This document shows positions 57,189 to 64,000 of a stretch of DNA of 64,000 nt, piece by piece. Origin of the DNA: Chitinimonas sp. BJYL2. Lineage in GTDB: Bacteria; Pseudomonadota; Gammaproteobacteria; Burkholderiales; Chitinimonadaceae. Under the pieces are notes generated by a model, which saw nothing but the letters and a program-made list of their open reading frames with translations, did not search any database and was not told the origin of the DNA. The stretch lies in NCBI RefSeq assembly GCF_027257935.1, contig NZ_JANZKW010000003.1:412284-476283 (forward strand), given 5' to 3'. Each line of letters begins with the position of its first letter. The stretch's first letter is position 1. A program made the position numbers and the translations under genes.

Positions 57189-58913
57189 TCAGGGTTGTGC
57201 AGCGGCTTCGCGCTGGGCCGGGGTGAGTAGTCTCTCAACTTCGGCGAGCCTTGCCTTGGCAGATGGGTCGTGCACTGCGGCCTGTTTCAGCAAGCGATAG
57301 GCACTGAGCTTGTCGAGCGGCACACCGCGACCCGACAGATACAGCAGGGCCAGATTATATTGACCGGTGGGATTACCTTGATCGGCGGCCAGTTGCGAGT
57401 AACGTACTGCCTCGCCATCATCCTTGCGGATACCTCGGCCGGTCATGAACATGAAGCCCAGATAGGCCTGCGCCTCTGCGTGATGCTGATCTGCGGCCTT
57501 GCGATACCAGCTGACCGCCAGTTCGTTGTCTGCCGGCACGCCTTGTCCTTTGCGGTAACGCAAGCCTAGCTGGGTCTGCGCGGCAGGATCTCCTGCCTCC
57601 GCGGCGCGGCGCAGATCGGCGAGCGAGAGTCCCGCCAGTACTGTGGCATCCGGAGCGGCGGGTTCGGCCTGGGCGATGGGCTTGGCGTCCTGTTCCGGTG
57701 CGCCATGCGAGCTGACAGACGCCCCCTCCCCCTGTTCAACGTCCTTTTCCGGTGTCGGGCTGGCGTGCTGATCCTTGGAACTCAGCAGGGCGGCACCGAC
57801 CGCCGCCACGACGATCAGGCCGATACCAATGCCGATCAGCTTGCCCTTGCCGTGCGAGGGTTCAGCACGGTGATCACGGCGATGCACGCCGGCCGGGCTG
57901 GGCGAGAACTCGTCATCCAGGCGGATGCTCGGGAGTACGTTACCGGGTGCAACGGGATGTAACACCGGTGCGGGGTGCATGCTGTACACGCCGGTAGTCT
58001 GGGGCGCCTCGGCGATGACCAGCGGGCGTTTGTCGATCTCCAGGGCCTCGAACGCCTTGATACAGGCGTCGAGACTGGTGAAGCCACCTTGCAGCACCGG
58101 CTTCTGCATCTTGCGGATCAAGGCCGGGAGAGTCTCCTGGTGCGCGTCTTTGTAATAATCGATCCGGTGTAGCGAAATCTGTTTGAACCAGTGGCCCAAT
58201 GCGTAAAGGTCTACACGCCAATCCAGCGTATTGATGGCCAGATCGGGAATTAGCACCGTGGTGTACTGGCGGCGTGCCGTCTCCGAGAGTTCATACCAGC
58301 CGGTCTTTCCCGGTTCACCTACCAGTCGCGCATAGGTCTGCCAGTCGCGGTGGATGGCATCACGCATTGCCGGCGCCATATAGGCGGCATCCTGGCTGGC
58401 CAGATCGACAAACAGTGGCTTCTCGATACGCTGTTGCGCGTTACGAGCGACGCCGAAATCAATCACCGTGATCTGGTCGTAATCGATCGCGCCATCGTCG
58501 TTCTGTCGCAGTACCAGCACATCCGGGCGCAGGCCGCCGTGCACCAGGCCCGAATGGCTCAGGTGCTGGAGCGCCTTGAGGCAGGCGAGTATCAGCTTGA
58601 CCAGCTCACTGGAGCGCTGGAACGGGTGTTCCAACTCGCCCACCGGTGTGGCCAGCCAGTGCGTCAGCGGGTGACCTGCAGCTTCGCTGATCAGGGCTTG
58701 CTCATCCAGGTCTACGCCCACAAAGCGCGCGGCATGGCGCTGGTCGCGCTGAAAACCCTGAAGAATGCGGGCCTCATGGCATAGCCAGTAATCGGCTGCA
58801 GGATAAGCAGCGGAAAGCCGCTTGCACCAACGCTCGGTCCCGCGTGGGCTGAGAAACTTTTCGAGCTGTATCGGACGCTCGTTGCTGGTGGAAACTTCGA
58901 CGTTGTCGGTCAT
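57189..58913 (-). CDS. Membrane-bound protein kinase-like protein with Sel1 repeats, probable pseudokinase
   Basis: This 574-aa protein has a kinase-like domain at about residues 15-300, one membrane helix (about 359-378), and Sel1-type repeats to the end (about 430-560: GDPAAQTQLGLRYRKGQGVP). In the kinase part the catalytic loop reads HGGLRP (125-130) instead of HRDLKP, so the catalytic Asp is Gly127. DFG (152-154) and the DWRVDLYALG Asp are kept, but no glycine-rich loop or VAIK-type Lys is evident. Catalysis is therefore doubtful; a signal-binding scaffold with a periplasmic repeat domain is more likely. It lies after minE, separated by a terminator. Confidence 0.85.
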   Translation of the reverse strand: MTDNVEVSTSNERPIQLEKFLSPRGTERWCKRLSAAYPAADYWLCHEARILQGFQRDQRHAARFVGVDLDEQALISEAAGHPLTHWLATPVGELEHPFQRSSELVKLILACLKALQHLSHSGLVHGGLRPDVLVLRQNDDGAIDYDQITVIDFGVARNAQQRIEKPLFVDLASQDAAYMAPAMRDAIHRDWQTYARLVGEPGKTGWYELSETARRQYTTVLIPDLAINTLDWRVDLYALGHWFKQISLHRIDYYKDAHQETLPALIRKMQKPVLQGGFTSLDACIKAFEALEIDKRPLVIAEAPQTTGVYSMHPAPVLHPVAPGNVLPSIRLDDEFSPSPAGVHRRDHRAEPSHGKGKLIGIGIGLIVVAAVGAALLSSKDQHASPTPEKDVEQGEGASVSSHGAPEQDAKPIAQAEPAAPDATVLAGLSLADLRRAAEAGDPAAQTQLGLRYRKGQGVPADNELAVSWYRKAADQHHAEAQAYLGFMFMTGRGIRKDDGEAVRYSQLAADQGNPTGQYNLALLYLSGRGVPLDKLSAYRLLKQAAVHDPSAKARLAEVERLLTPAQREAAAQP

Positions 58914-58968
58914 GGCCTTGATGGATAGTCGCCCTGCTCTGTGGCCGGCTCTGAACGATTATGGCAGC

Positions 58969-58996
58969 AAAAGGCCGGGTTGAAACCCGGCCTTTT
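58969..58996 (-). terminator. Terminator of the minCDE operon
   Basis: AAAAGGCCGGGT (58969-58980) and ACCCGGCCTTTT (58985-58996) are perfect 12-bp arms around a 4-base loop, just after the minE stop on the minus strand. The T run on that strand comes from the AAAA on the far side. Confidence 0.9.
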
Positions 58997-58999
58997 CGC

Positions 59000-59260
59000 T
59001 TAGCGCTTGGCGCCTTCCGGCAAGACGATGTTGACTTCCAGCACGTCATAATCATCCTGACGCTCCAGAGACACCTTGATGTCGTCCTGACCGACTGCAA
59101 CATACTTGGAGATGACGGCAATCAGCTCCTGCTGCAATGCAGGCAGATAGTCCGGGCCACCCCGGCCTGCGCGCTCATGCGCCAGGATGATCTGCAGCCG
59201 TTCGCGTGCAACCGAGGCGGATTTTTTCTTGTTGCCCAGCAAGTAATCGAGAAAAGACAT
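59000..59260 (-). CDS. minE: Cell division topological specificity factor MinE
   Basis: This 86-aa protein drives MinD oscillation. It has the N-terminal membrane-targeting part [12 protein letters not shown], the MinD-activating helix [14 protein letters not shown] and the C-terminal dimer domain ending VNIVLPEG. Length is typical. It starts 3 bp after minD, so the two are tightly coupled. Confidence 0.97.
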   Translation of the reverse strand: MSFLDYLLGNKKKSASVARERLQIILAHERAGRGGPDYLPALQQELIAVISKYVAVGQDDIKVSLERQDDYDVLEVNIVLPEGAKR

Positions 59261-59263
59261 GGA

Positions 59264-60073
59264 TCAACCCCCGAACAGGCGGGCAAGCCAGCCTTGCTTG
59301 GGTGAATCGATAAAGCGCAGTGGGCGATCCTCCCCGAGGAAGCGCGCAATGACATCTTTGTAGGCTTCGGCAACGTCGCTGCCTTCGATATGGATTGCCG
59401 GCGTGCCGCTATTGGACGCCTGCAGCACGGATTCCGACTCGGGAATGACGCCAATCAGGGGAATGCGCAGCAAGTGCTGGATATCTTCCAGCGACAACAT
59501 CTCGCCGGCATCGACACGCTTGGGTGAATAGCGGGTGATCAGCAGGTGCGCTTTCAGGGTCTGCCCCTCTTCGGCCTTGCGCGACTTGGCATCCAGAATG
59601 CCCAGAATGCGATCCGAGTCCCGTACGGATGACACCTCCGGGTTGGTGACCACGACGGCTTCATCGGCAAAGTACAGTGCCATCAAGGCACCGGTTTCAA
59701 TGCCGGCAGGCGAATCGCAGATGATGAAATCAAAGCCATCGGCCTTGAGGTCATCGAGCACCTTGCCGACGCCCTCGCGCGTGAGTGCCTCTTTGTCGCG
59801 GGTTTGCGAGGCCGGGAGCACATACAGATTGTCACAGTGCTTGTCCTTGATAAGCGCTTGACGCAGCGTCGCCTCACCCTGGATCACATTGACGAAGTCG
59901 TACACCACGCGACGCTCGCAACCCATGATCAGGTCCAGGTTACGCAGGCCGACGTCAAAGTCGATCACGGCGACCTTGTTGCCGCGCAGGGCCAGGCCCG
60001 AGGCAAAGCTGGCGCTGGTTGTGGTCTTGCCCACCCCACCCTTGCCTGAGGTGATAACGATGATCTTGGTCAC
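59264..60073 (-). CDS. minD: Septum site-determining ATPase MinD
   Basis: This 269-aa ATPase has the deviant Walker A SGKGGVGKTTTSA (signature Lys11), VAVIDFDVGLRNLDLIMG, the switch DSPAGIE, and a C-terminal amphipathic helix (GWLARLFGG) for membrane binding. It recruits MinC to the membrane and is released by MinE. It is the middle gene of minCDE, 42 bp after minC. Confidence 0.98.
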   Translation of the reverse strand: MTKIIVITSGKGGVGKTTTSASFASGLALRGNKVAVIDFDVGLRNLDLIMGCERRVVYDFVNVIQGEATLRQALIKDKHCDNLYVLPASQTRDKEALTREGVGKVLDDLKADGFDFIICDSPAGIETGALMALYFADEAVVVTNPEVSSVRDSDRILGILDAKSRKAEEGQTLKAHLLITRYSPKRVDAGEMLSLEDIQHLLRIPLIGVIPESESVLQASNSGTPAIHIEGSDVAEAYKDVIARFLGEDRPLRFIDSPKQGWLARLFGG

Positions 60074-60115
60074 AATCTGTTCCTAAATCTGTATGAATTG
60101 ACGAATGTTTTGATA

Positions 60116-60856
60116 TCAGCCGAGTGATAACGCTTCGATCACCAGCTTGTTGCCGTCCAGTCGGACTTGGGCGGCCTTGCCTTTGATACTGCTCGGCAGC
60201 TGCTCATCGATGGCCCGGTATACACCGGCAACCGAGAGCAGCTCTGCTTCCATACAATAGGTAAACACGCGTGCCTGAGTATCGCCCCGCGCCCCTGCCA
60301 GCGCCCGCCCACGCAAAGGCGCATACACATGGATATTGCCGTCAGCGATCAGTTCGGCACCGTGGCTGACCAAGGCCAGCACGATGAGGTCACCACCACG
60401 GGCATACACCTGTTGGCCACTGCGCACAGGTTTGTCGATCACGAGTGCGGGTGGGTTGCCAGGGGCTGCTGACTTGGCCTCGACTTTGCCGGTGGCAACC
60501 TGGGAATCCTGCGCGGGCAGCTCAGGCAAAACCAGCAAACCGGCGGCATCGGCGGCACGACGACTGGCTTCGGCACCGCCACGAGCAGCCAGTGCGTGCA
60601 AGCCGGACTTGCGCAATAACGTGACCAGGCCCGATAGCTCCAGACTGGTGGCCTCTCCCGGCCAGTCGCTCAGGTCGATGACGGCAGCTTCACCGCTGAA
60701 GAAACCCGGCTGTACAGCCAGTTTGAGCGCAAGCGCCTCCCCCAGCTCATCCAGGCTGGCGGTTTTGGGTGTAAAGGCAATCAGGTTGAGTGCTGCGCTT
60801 TTGAGTTCGAATGGCGCGCTTTGACGGGTAGGGGCAGGTTTGACAGTTGCGGTCAT
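60116..60856 (-). CDS. minC: Septum formation inhibitor MinC
   Basis: This 246-aa FtsZ inhibitor has an N-terminal domain (FELKSAALNLIAFTPKTASLDEL), a low-complexity linker and a C-terminal beta-helix that binds MinD (RSGQQVYARGGDLIVLALVSHGAELIADGNIHVYAPLRGRA, with the RSGQ and GRAL/AGA signatures). The start ATG at 60856 follows a TTG codon in the same frame. No strong ribosome-binding site is seen. Confidence 0.95.
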   Translation of the reverse strand: MTATVKPAPTRQSAPFELKSAALNLIAFTPKTASLDELGEALALKLAVQPGFFSGEAAVIDLSDWPGEATSLELSGLVTLLRKSGLHALAARGGAEASRRAADAAGLLVLPELPAQDSQVATGKVEAKSAAPGNPPALVIDKPVRSGQQVYARGGDLIVLALVSHGAELIADGNIHVYAPLRGRALAGARGDTQARVFTYCMEAELLSVAGVYRAIDEQLPSSIKGKAAQVRLDGNKLVIEALSLG

Positions 60857-60978
60857 CAAGTGCGCTCTGGTGCGGCTCGGGCAGGTGGTGCCGAGTTTAC
60901 TCGTTTCGCAACGAGCGGTTCAACCAAGCTGGCCTGGCTTTCGCGCCATGCCAACACATATGTCTCAAGCAGGTCGGG

Positions 60979-61575
60979 TCAGAGGTTGCGGCGCTCCAGA
61001 AACGCCTGAGCCAAGGTGCTGCTATCCACATGCTCCAGCTCTCCTCCCGACGGCAATCCTCGGGCGATCCGGGTAACGGACACCCCTTTAGCACGCAGGG
61101 ACTCGGCCAGGTAATGCGCTGTGGCTTCGCCTTCGACGGTGAAGTTGGTGGCGAGAATCACTTCCTCTACCAGGCCATCACCGGCACGGTCCAGTAGCTT
61201 GTCGAAATGAATATCCGCCGGCCCGATGCCGTCAAGCGGAGACAGCCGTCCCATCAGGATGAAATAGCGACCCTTGAATGCCACCGTCTGCTCCATGCGC
61301 AGCAGATCGGTTGGCATTTCCACGACGCATAGCTGTCGATCATCGCGTGCCGGATCAGCGCACAGCTCGCAGACTGCCTCCTCGGTAAAGGTATTGCAGC
61401 GCGCGCACATTTTAAGGCGGGTGAGCGCATCTGCCAGGGCTTGTGCCAAGGCCGCTGCACCGGCCTGATTGCGTTGCAACAGGTGATAGGCCATGCGCTG
61501 GGCGGACTTCGGGCCCACGCCTGGCAGTACACGCAAGGCAGCGATCAGTTGGTCGAGCGACGAGGGAGTCTTCAT
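60979..61575 (-). CDS. recR: Recombination protein RecR
   Basis: This 198-aa RecFOR-pathway protein has an HhH-like N-terminus ([17 protein letters not shown]), a four-Cys zinc motif ([16 protein letters not shown]) and a Toprim domain ([35 protein letters not shown]). Length is standard. It lies 67 bp after ybaB and completes the dnaX-ybaB-recR cluster. Confidence 0.97.
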   Translation of the reverse strand: MKTPSSLDQLIAALRVLPGVGPKSAQRMAYHLLQRNQAGAAALAQALADALTRLKMCARCNTFTEEAVCELCADPARDDRQLCVVEMPTDLLRMEQTVAFKGRYFILMGRLSPLDGIGPADIHFDKLLDRAGDGLVEEVILATNFTVEGEATAHYLAESLRAKGVSVTRIARGLPSGGELEHVDSSTLAQAFLERRNL

Positions 61576-61642
61576 CAGGAGGGGATGCGGTGCAAGTAGT
61601 TGCCGGGCTGGGTATTGCTCTGCCCGGCAGGCTGGGCGGAAG

Positions 61643-61972
61643 TCAGAAAGGCAGTTTCATGCCGGCTGGCAGATTCATACCCGCCGTAAAGCCTGCCATC
61701 TTTTCCTTGGAAACCTCTTCTGCCTTGCGTAGTGCATCGTTGAACGCAGCAGCGATCAGGTCTTCCAGCATGTCTTTGTCGTCCGCCAGCAGGCTGGGGT
61801 CGATATTCACACGCCTGACAGTGTGCTGACAGTTCATCACGACTTTGACGAGGCCGGAGCCGGACTGGCCCTCGACATCGACATTGGCGAGATCATCCTG
61901 CGCCTTTTTCATGTTTTCCTGCATTTGCTGGGCCTGTTTCATCAGGTTTCCCAGCGCGCCTTTATTGAACAT
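61643..61972 (-). CDS. ybaB: YbaB/EbfC nucleoid-associated protein
   Basis: This 109-aa DNA-binding protein starts [20 protein letters not shown] and has the family segment [20 protein letters not shown] and [16 protein letters not shown]. The start at 61972 is preferred; the earlier in-frame ATG would add six residues. It sits 32 bp after dnaX, as in most bacteria. Confidence 0.96.
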   Translation of the reverse strand: MFNKGALGNLMKQAQQMQENMKKAQDDLANVDVEGQSGSGLVKVVMNCQHTVRRVNIDPSLLADDKDMLEDLIAAAFNDALRKAEEVSKEKMAGFTAGMNLPAGMKLPF

Positions 61973-62004
61973 GGTGGCTCCTTGAAGCAAATAGAGGGTG
62001 TGGA

Positions 62005-63657
62005 TCAGGCCGATTGGGGCCGGGGTTGTATCGAGTCCGGTAGCACATGCGCATCGAACTCGGTGATTAATTGCTGCACGATCGGGTCACGATTGATGGC
62101 ATCAACCGCATCCGCATGCTGCGCCTGTCGTTCGCGCTGCTGCAAAGCCGCTGGCACCGCAGCTTCATTGCCGCCAACCGTGACCGAGACGCGGATGCTC
62201 TGACCCAGGTGGGTGCTCAATGCCTGCGCTAGTTTGTCGCGATAGTCGGGCCCGGCGACGACTTTATGGGCATCTGGTACGGCGAGTGTGAAATGCCCAT
62301 CCGCATGGTGATCAAGCTGTGCGTGCTGCGCCAGCATGCCCGCAAAGCCGCCCAGCTTGAGCTGGGCAACCAGTGCGGGCCAGTCGCCATCGAAAGCTAC
62401 GGGCACTGGGGTGCTTGGCTCTTGCCGCTGCGTGGACGGCTCGACCTCGTCAGGCGCAATGGGCTGTGATGGAGGCGGCGCTAGCGGTAAAGCAGGGGCG
62501 GGGGGGGCAGCATCTGCAGGGATCGCCACTGCACTGGCCGGTGCACCTGCCTGGAATGCGACTTCCAGACGCTGTGTGGGCGTGAAGGCCAGCATGCGCA
62601 GCAGTGTCATGCTCAAACCGGCAAACTCGTCGGGTGCCAACGCCAGATCACGCCGACCATGCAGGGCGATCTGATAATAAAGCTGGACTGCCTCGGGCGT
62701 CAGGCGAGCGGCCAGTCCAACAAGCTTCTCGTGGTGAGGGTGATCTGCCGCCACCGAACCGGGCACCGTTTGCAGCAGGGCCAGCTGATGCAGAATGGTA
62801 GCCATGGCCTGCAATGCCGCTTCGCTGCCAACGCCGCGTTCAGCAAGTTGTGCGGCTGCAGCCATCATGGCGGCGCCGTCGCGGCTGGCAAGGCAGTCCA
62901 GCAAGGCGTATAGACAGGACTGATCGACAGCGCCCAGCATGGCGCGGACGCCGGCTTCTTCCACTTTGCCGCTGCCATAGGCAATGGCCTGATCAAGCAA
63001 GGACAGCGCGTCCCGCATGCTCCCCGCAGCAGCATGCCCCAGCAATGACAGCGCTGCGGATTCGTAGGGAATCTGCTCGATATTCAGTATGTGCTGAAGA
63101 TGCGTGGTTACCTGCTGCGGCAGCATCTGCCGTAGCGAGAACTGCAGGCAGCGTGACAGGACCGTAACCGGTACCTTCTGTGGGTCTGTCGTCGCCAGAA
63201 TGAACTTCACATGACCAGGTGGCTCCTCCAGTGTCTTCAGCATCGCGTTGAAGGCACTCTTGGACAGCATATGCACTTCATCGATGATGTAAACCTTGAA
63301 GCGCCCCTGGGTTGGCGCGTACTGCGCGTTATCCAGCACCTCGCGGATATTGTCGATGCCGGTATTGGATGCCGCATCGATTTCCAGCAGGTCCACAAAG
63401 CGCCCCGCATCAATCTGCCGGCAGGCATCGCACTGGCCGCACGGTTCGGCGGTAAGGCCGGTTTCACAATTGAGCGACTTGGCCAGAATACGGGCGATGG
63501 TGGTCTTGCCCACGCCGCGTGTGCCCGTAAGCAGATAAGCGTGATGCAGACGCTGACTCTGCAGGGCATTGCTCAATGCCCGTATGACGTGCTCCTGCCC
63601 AACCAGTGTGGCGAAAGATTTGGGCCGCCATTTGCGTGCGAGGACTTGATAGCTCAT
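62005..63657 (-). CDS. dnaX: DNA polymerase III subunit gamma/tau
   Basis: This 550-aa clamp-loader ATPase has [24 protein letters not shown], Walker [10 protein letters not shown], a zinc-binding CGQCDAC motif, the DEVHM box, the SRC sensor (LSRCLQF) and a tau-type C-terminal domain after a Pro/Ala linker (about 395-430). I see no A-rich slippery site for a gamma frameshift, so only the full-length form is expected. The start MSYQVLARK is conserved, and lies directly after a TGCTAGAAT element without a ribosome-binding site. Confidence 0.96.
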   Translation of the reverse strand: MSYQVLARKWRPKSFATLVGQEHVIRALSNALQSQRLHHAYLLTGTRGVGKTTIARILAKSLNCETGLTAEPCGQCDACRQIDAGRFVDLLEIDAASNTGIDNIREVLDNAQYAPTQGRFKVYIIDEVHMLSKSAFNAMLKTLEEPPGHVKFILATTDPQKVPVTVLSRCLQFSLRQMLPQQVTTHLQHILNIEQIPYESAALSLLGHAAAGSMRDALSLLDQAIAYGSGKVEEAGVRAMLGAVDQSCLYALLDCLASRDGAAMMAAAAQLAERGVGSEAALQAMATILHQLALLQTVPGSVAADHPHHEKLVGLAARLTPEAVQLYYQIALHGRRDLALAPDEFAGLSMTLLRMLAFTPTQRLEVAFQAGAPASAVAIPADAAPPAPALPLAPPPSQPIAPDEVEPSTQRQEPSTPVPVAFDGDWPALVAQLKLGGFAGMLAQHAQLDHHADGHFTLAVPDAHKVVAGPDYRDKLAQALSTHLGQSIRVSVTVGGNEAAVPAALQQRERQAQHADAVDAINRDPIVQQLITEFDAHVLPDSIQPRPQSA

Positions 63658-63916
63658 GGCGGCGATTCTAGCAGATGCCCGTAAAGCTACCGATTCGGCA
63701 GCAGATCGCGCAATCAATCCGTAATTGCATATATAAGTTTAGTGCTCGGCGAATCGTGCTGATTTCGGAATGCGGGTGCGGTATTGATGCGTGCAGACTC
63801 GTGGATGAATTCACGTCACTGCGTTGAATGCTGCGCCATACGCAGAAACATTCTGGCTGTGCTGATTGAAAATCAAGCACTTACGTATTTGGTGTAAAAA
63901 TCTTGCTGAGAGGGTG
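63658..63916. other. Divergent upstream region of dnaX and rrn
   Basis: No gene is supported. The dnaX-proximal end has the extended -10 element at 63665-63673; the distal part is AT-rich up to about 63906 (AAAATCAAGC, GTAAAAATCTT) and could act as UP element and FIS-binding region of the rRNA promoter that follows. Confidence 0.5.
63665..63673 (-). promoter_or_regulatory. Extended -10 promoter of dnaX, possibly leaderless
   Basis: On the minus strand TGCTAGAAT ends only 7 bases before the dnaX ATG (63657). This places the transcription start at or next to the start codon, so the dnaX mRNA may be leaderless; no ribosome-binding site is present. Confidence 0.5.
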
Positions 63917-63945
63917 TTGACGGTTGTTGGGGTGGTGCGTATAGT
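63917..63945 (+). promoter_or_regulatory. Probable rRNA operon promoter
   Basis: TTGACG (63917-63922), a 17-bp spacer and TATAGT (63940-63945) form a strong sigma-70 promoter with a start near 63952. The bases after it (hairpin CTGC-TGAT-GCAG, then GAAAACGAAGCGAAACAGACG and GTTAGCT at the edge) look like an rrn leader running into boxA. Confidence 0.65.
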
Positions 63946-64000
63946 TCGCATCTCTGCTGCTGATGCAGACGAAAACGAAGCGAAACAGACGATGTTAGCT

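Noticed and set aside
62005..63657. Programmed frameshift producing gamma from dnaX
   Set aside because: No A-rich slippery sequence or clear following hairpin was found in the gene.

Overview
The window looks like about 64 kb of chromosome from a betaproteobacterium, most likely of the order Neisseriales (Chitinimonas/Chitinibacter-like). This rests on gene content and order: rplM-rpsI-argC-(coiled-coil membrane protein)-bactofilin-erpA, pilT/pilU next to yggS-proC-yggT-yggU, dnaX-ybaB-recR, minCDE, hemE-priA, a DUF3579 gene, and many short GC-rich intergenic regions. It is almost entirely core genome: I see no prophage, insertion sequence, CRISPR array or tRNA. The taxonomic call is inference from synteny; no marker RNA gene lies in the window, although the last 100 bases look like an rRNA operon promoter and leader.

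Layout. 1-5.2 kb: an edge-truncated helical protein, lpxH, two cyclophilins (ppiB, ppiA-like), coq7, an MFS exporter, an OsmC protein. 5.2-9.5 kb: a probable small RNA gene, then rplM-rpsI, argC, a coiled-coil membrane protein, bactofilin and erpA. 9.5-19.2 kb: an SDR dehydrogenase, a lipid-binding-like SRPBCC protein, an OmpR/EnvZ-type two-component pair, an EAL-HDOD protein, an MscS channel with a cyclic-nucleotide-binding domain, a FecR-like protein with an outer-membrane barrel, and a solute-binding protein. 19.2-27.8 kb: pilU and pilT facing yggS-(membrane protein)-proC-yggT-yggU, then fxsA facing cutA-dsbD-tlpA. 27.8-39.3 kb: purL, a PilZ protein, an ABC-F ATPase, a FabG/PhbB-type reductase, an L,D-transpeptidase and a TPR protein, and a small membrane protein. 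39.3-50 kb: glnS, an HD hydrolase, a Kef-type transporter, hemE, a 470-bp AT-rich intergenic region with DnaA boxes, priA, ubiD and a TerC-like protein. 50-57.2 kb: DUF3579, a basic amino acid decarboxylase with a receiver-like domain, a TPR-GGDEF cyclase, argF, argG and a lipoprotein. 57.2-64 kb: a probable pseudokinase with Sel1 repeats, minCDE, recR, ybaB, dnaX and the rrn promoter.

Functional themes are c-di-GMP signalling and surface motility (EAL-HDOD, GGDEF, PilZ with intact binding motifs, PilT/PilU), arginine and basic amino acid metabolism (argC, argF, argG, decarboxylase), ubiquinone synthesis (coq7, ubiD), periplasmic folding and redox (cyclophilins, DsbD, TlpA-like), and replication/division (priA, dnaX, recR, minCDE).

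The least expected signals are non-coding: a self-contained ~104-nt transcription unit with tandem anti-Shine-Dalgarno motifs ahead of rplM (5483-5586), a 12-bp iteron-like DnaA-box array beside an AT-rich stretch between hemE and priA (44656-44866), and two copies of an ~85-bp palindromic repeat placed just before bidirectional terminators (27775 and 36283).
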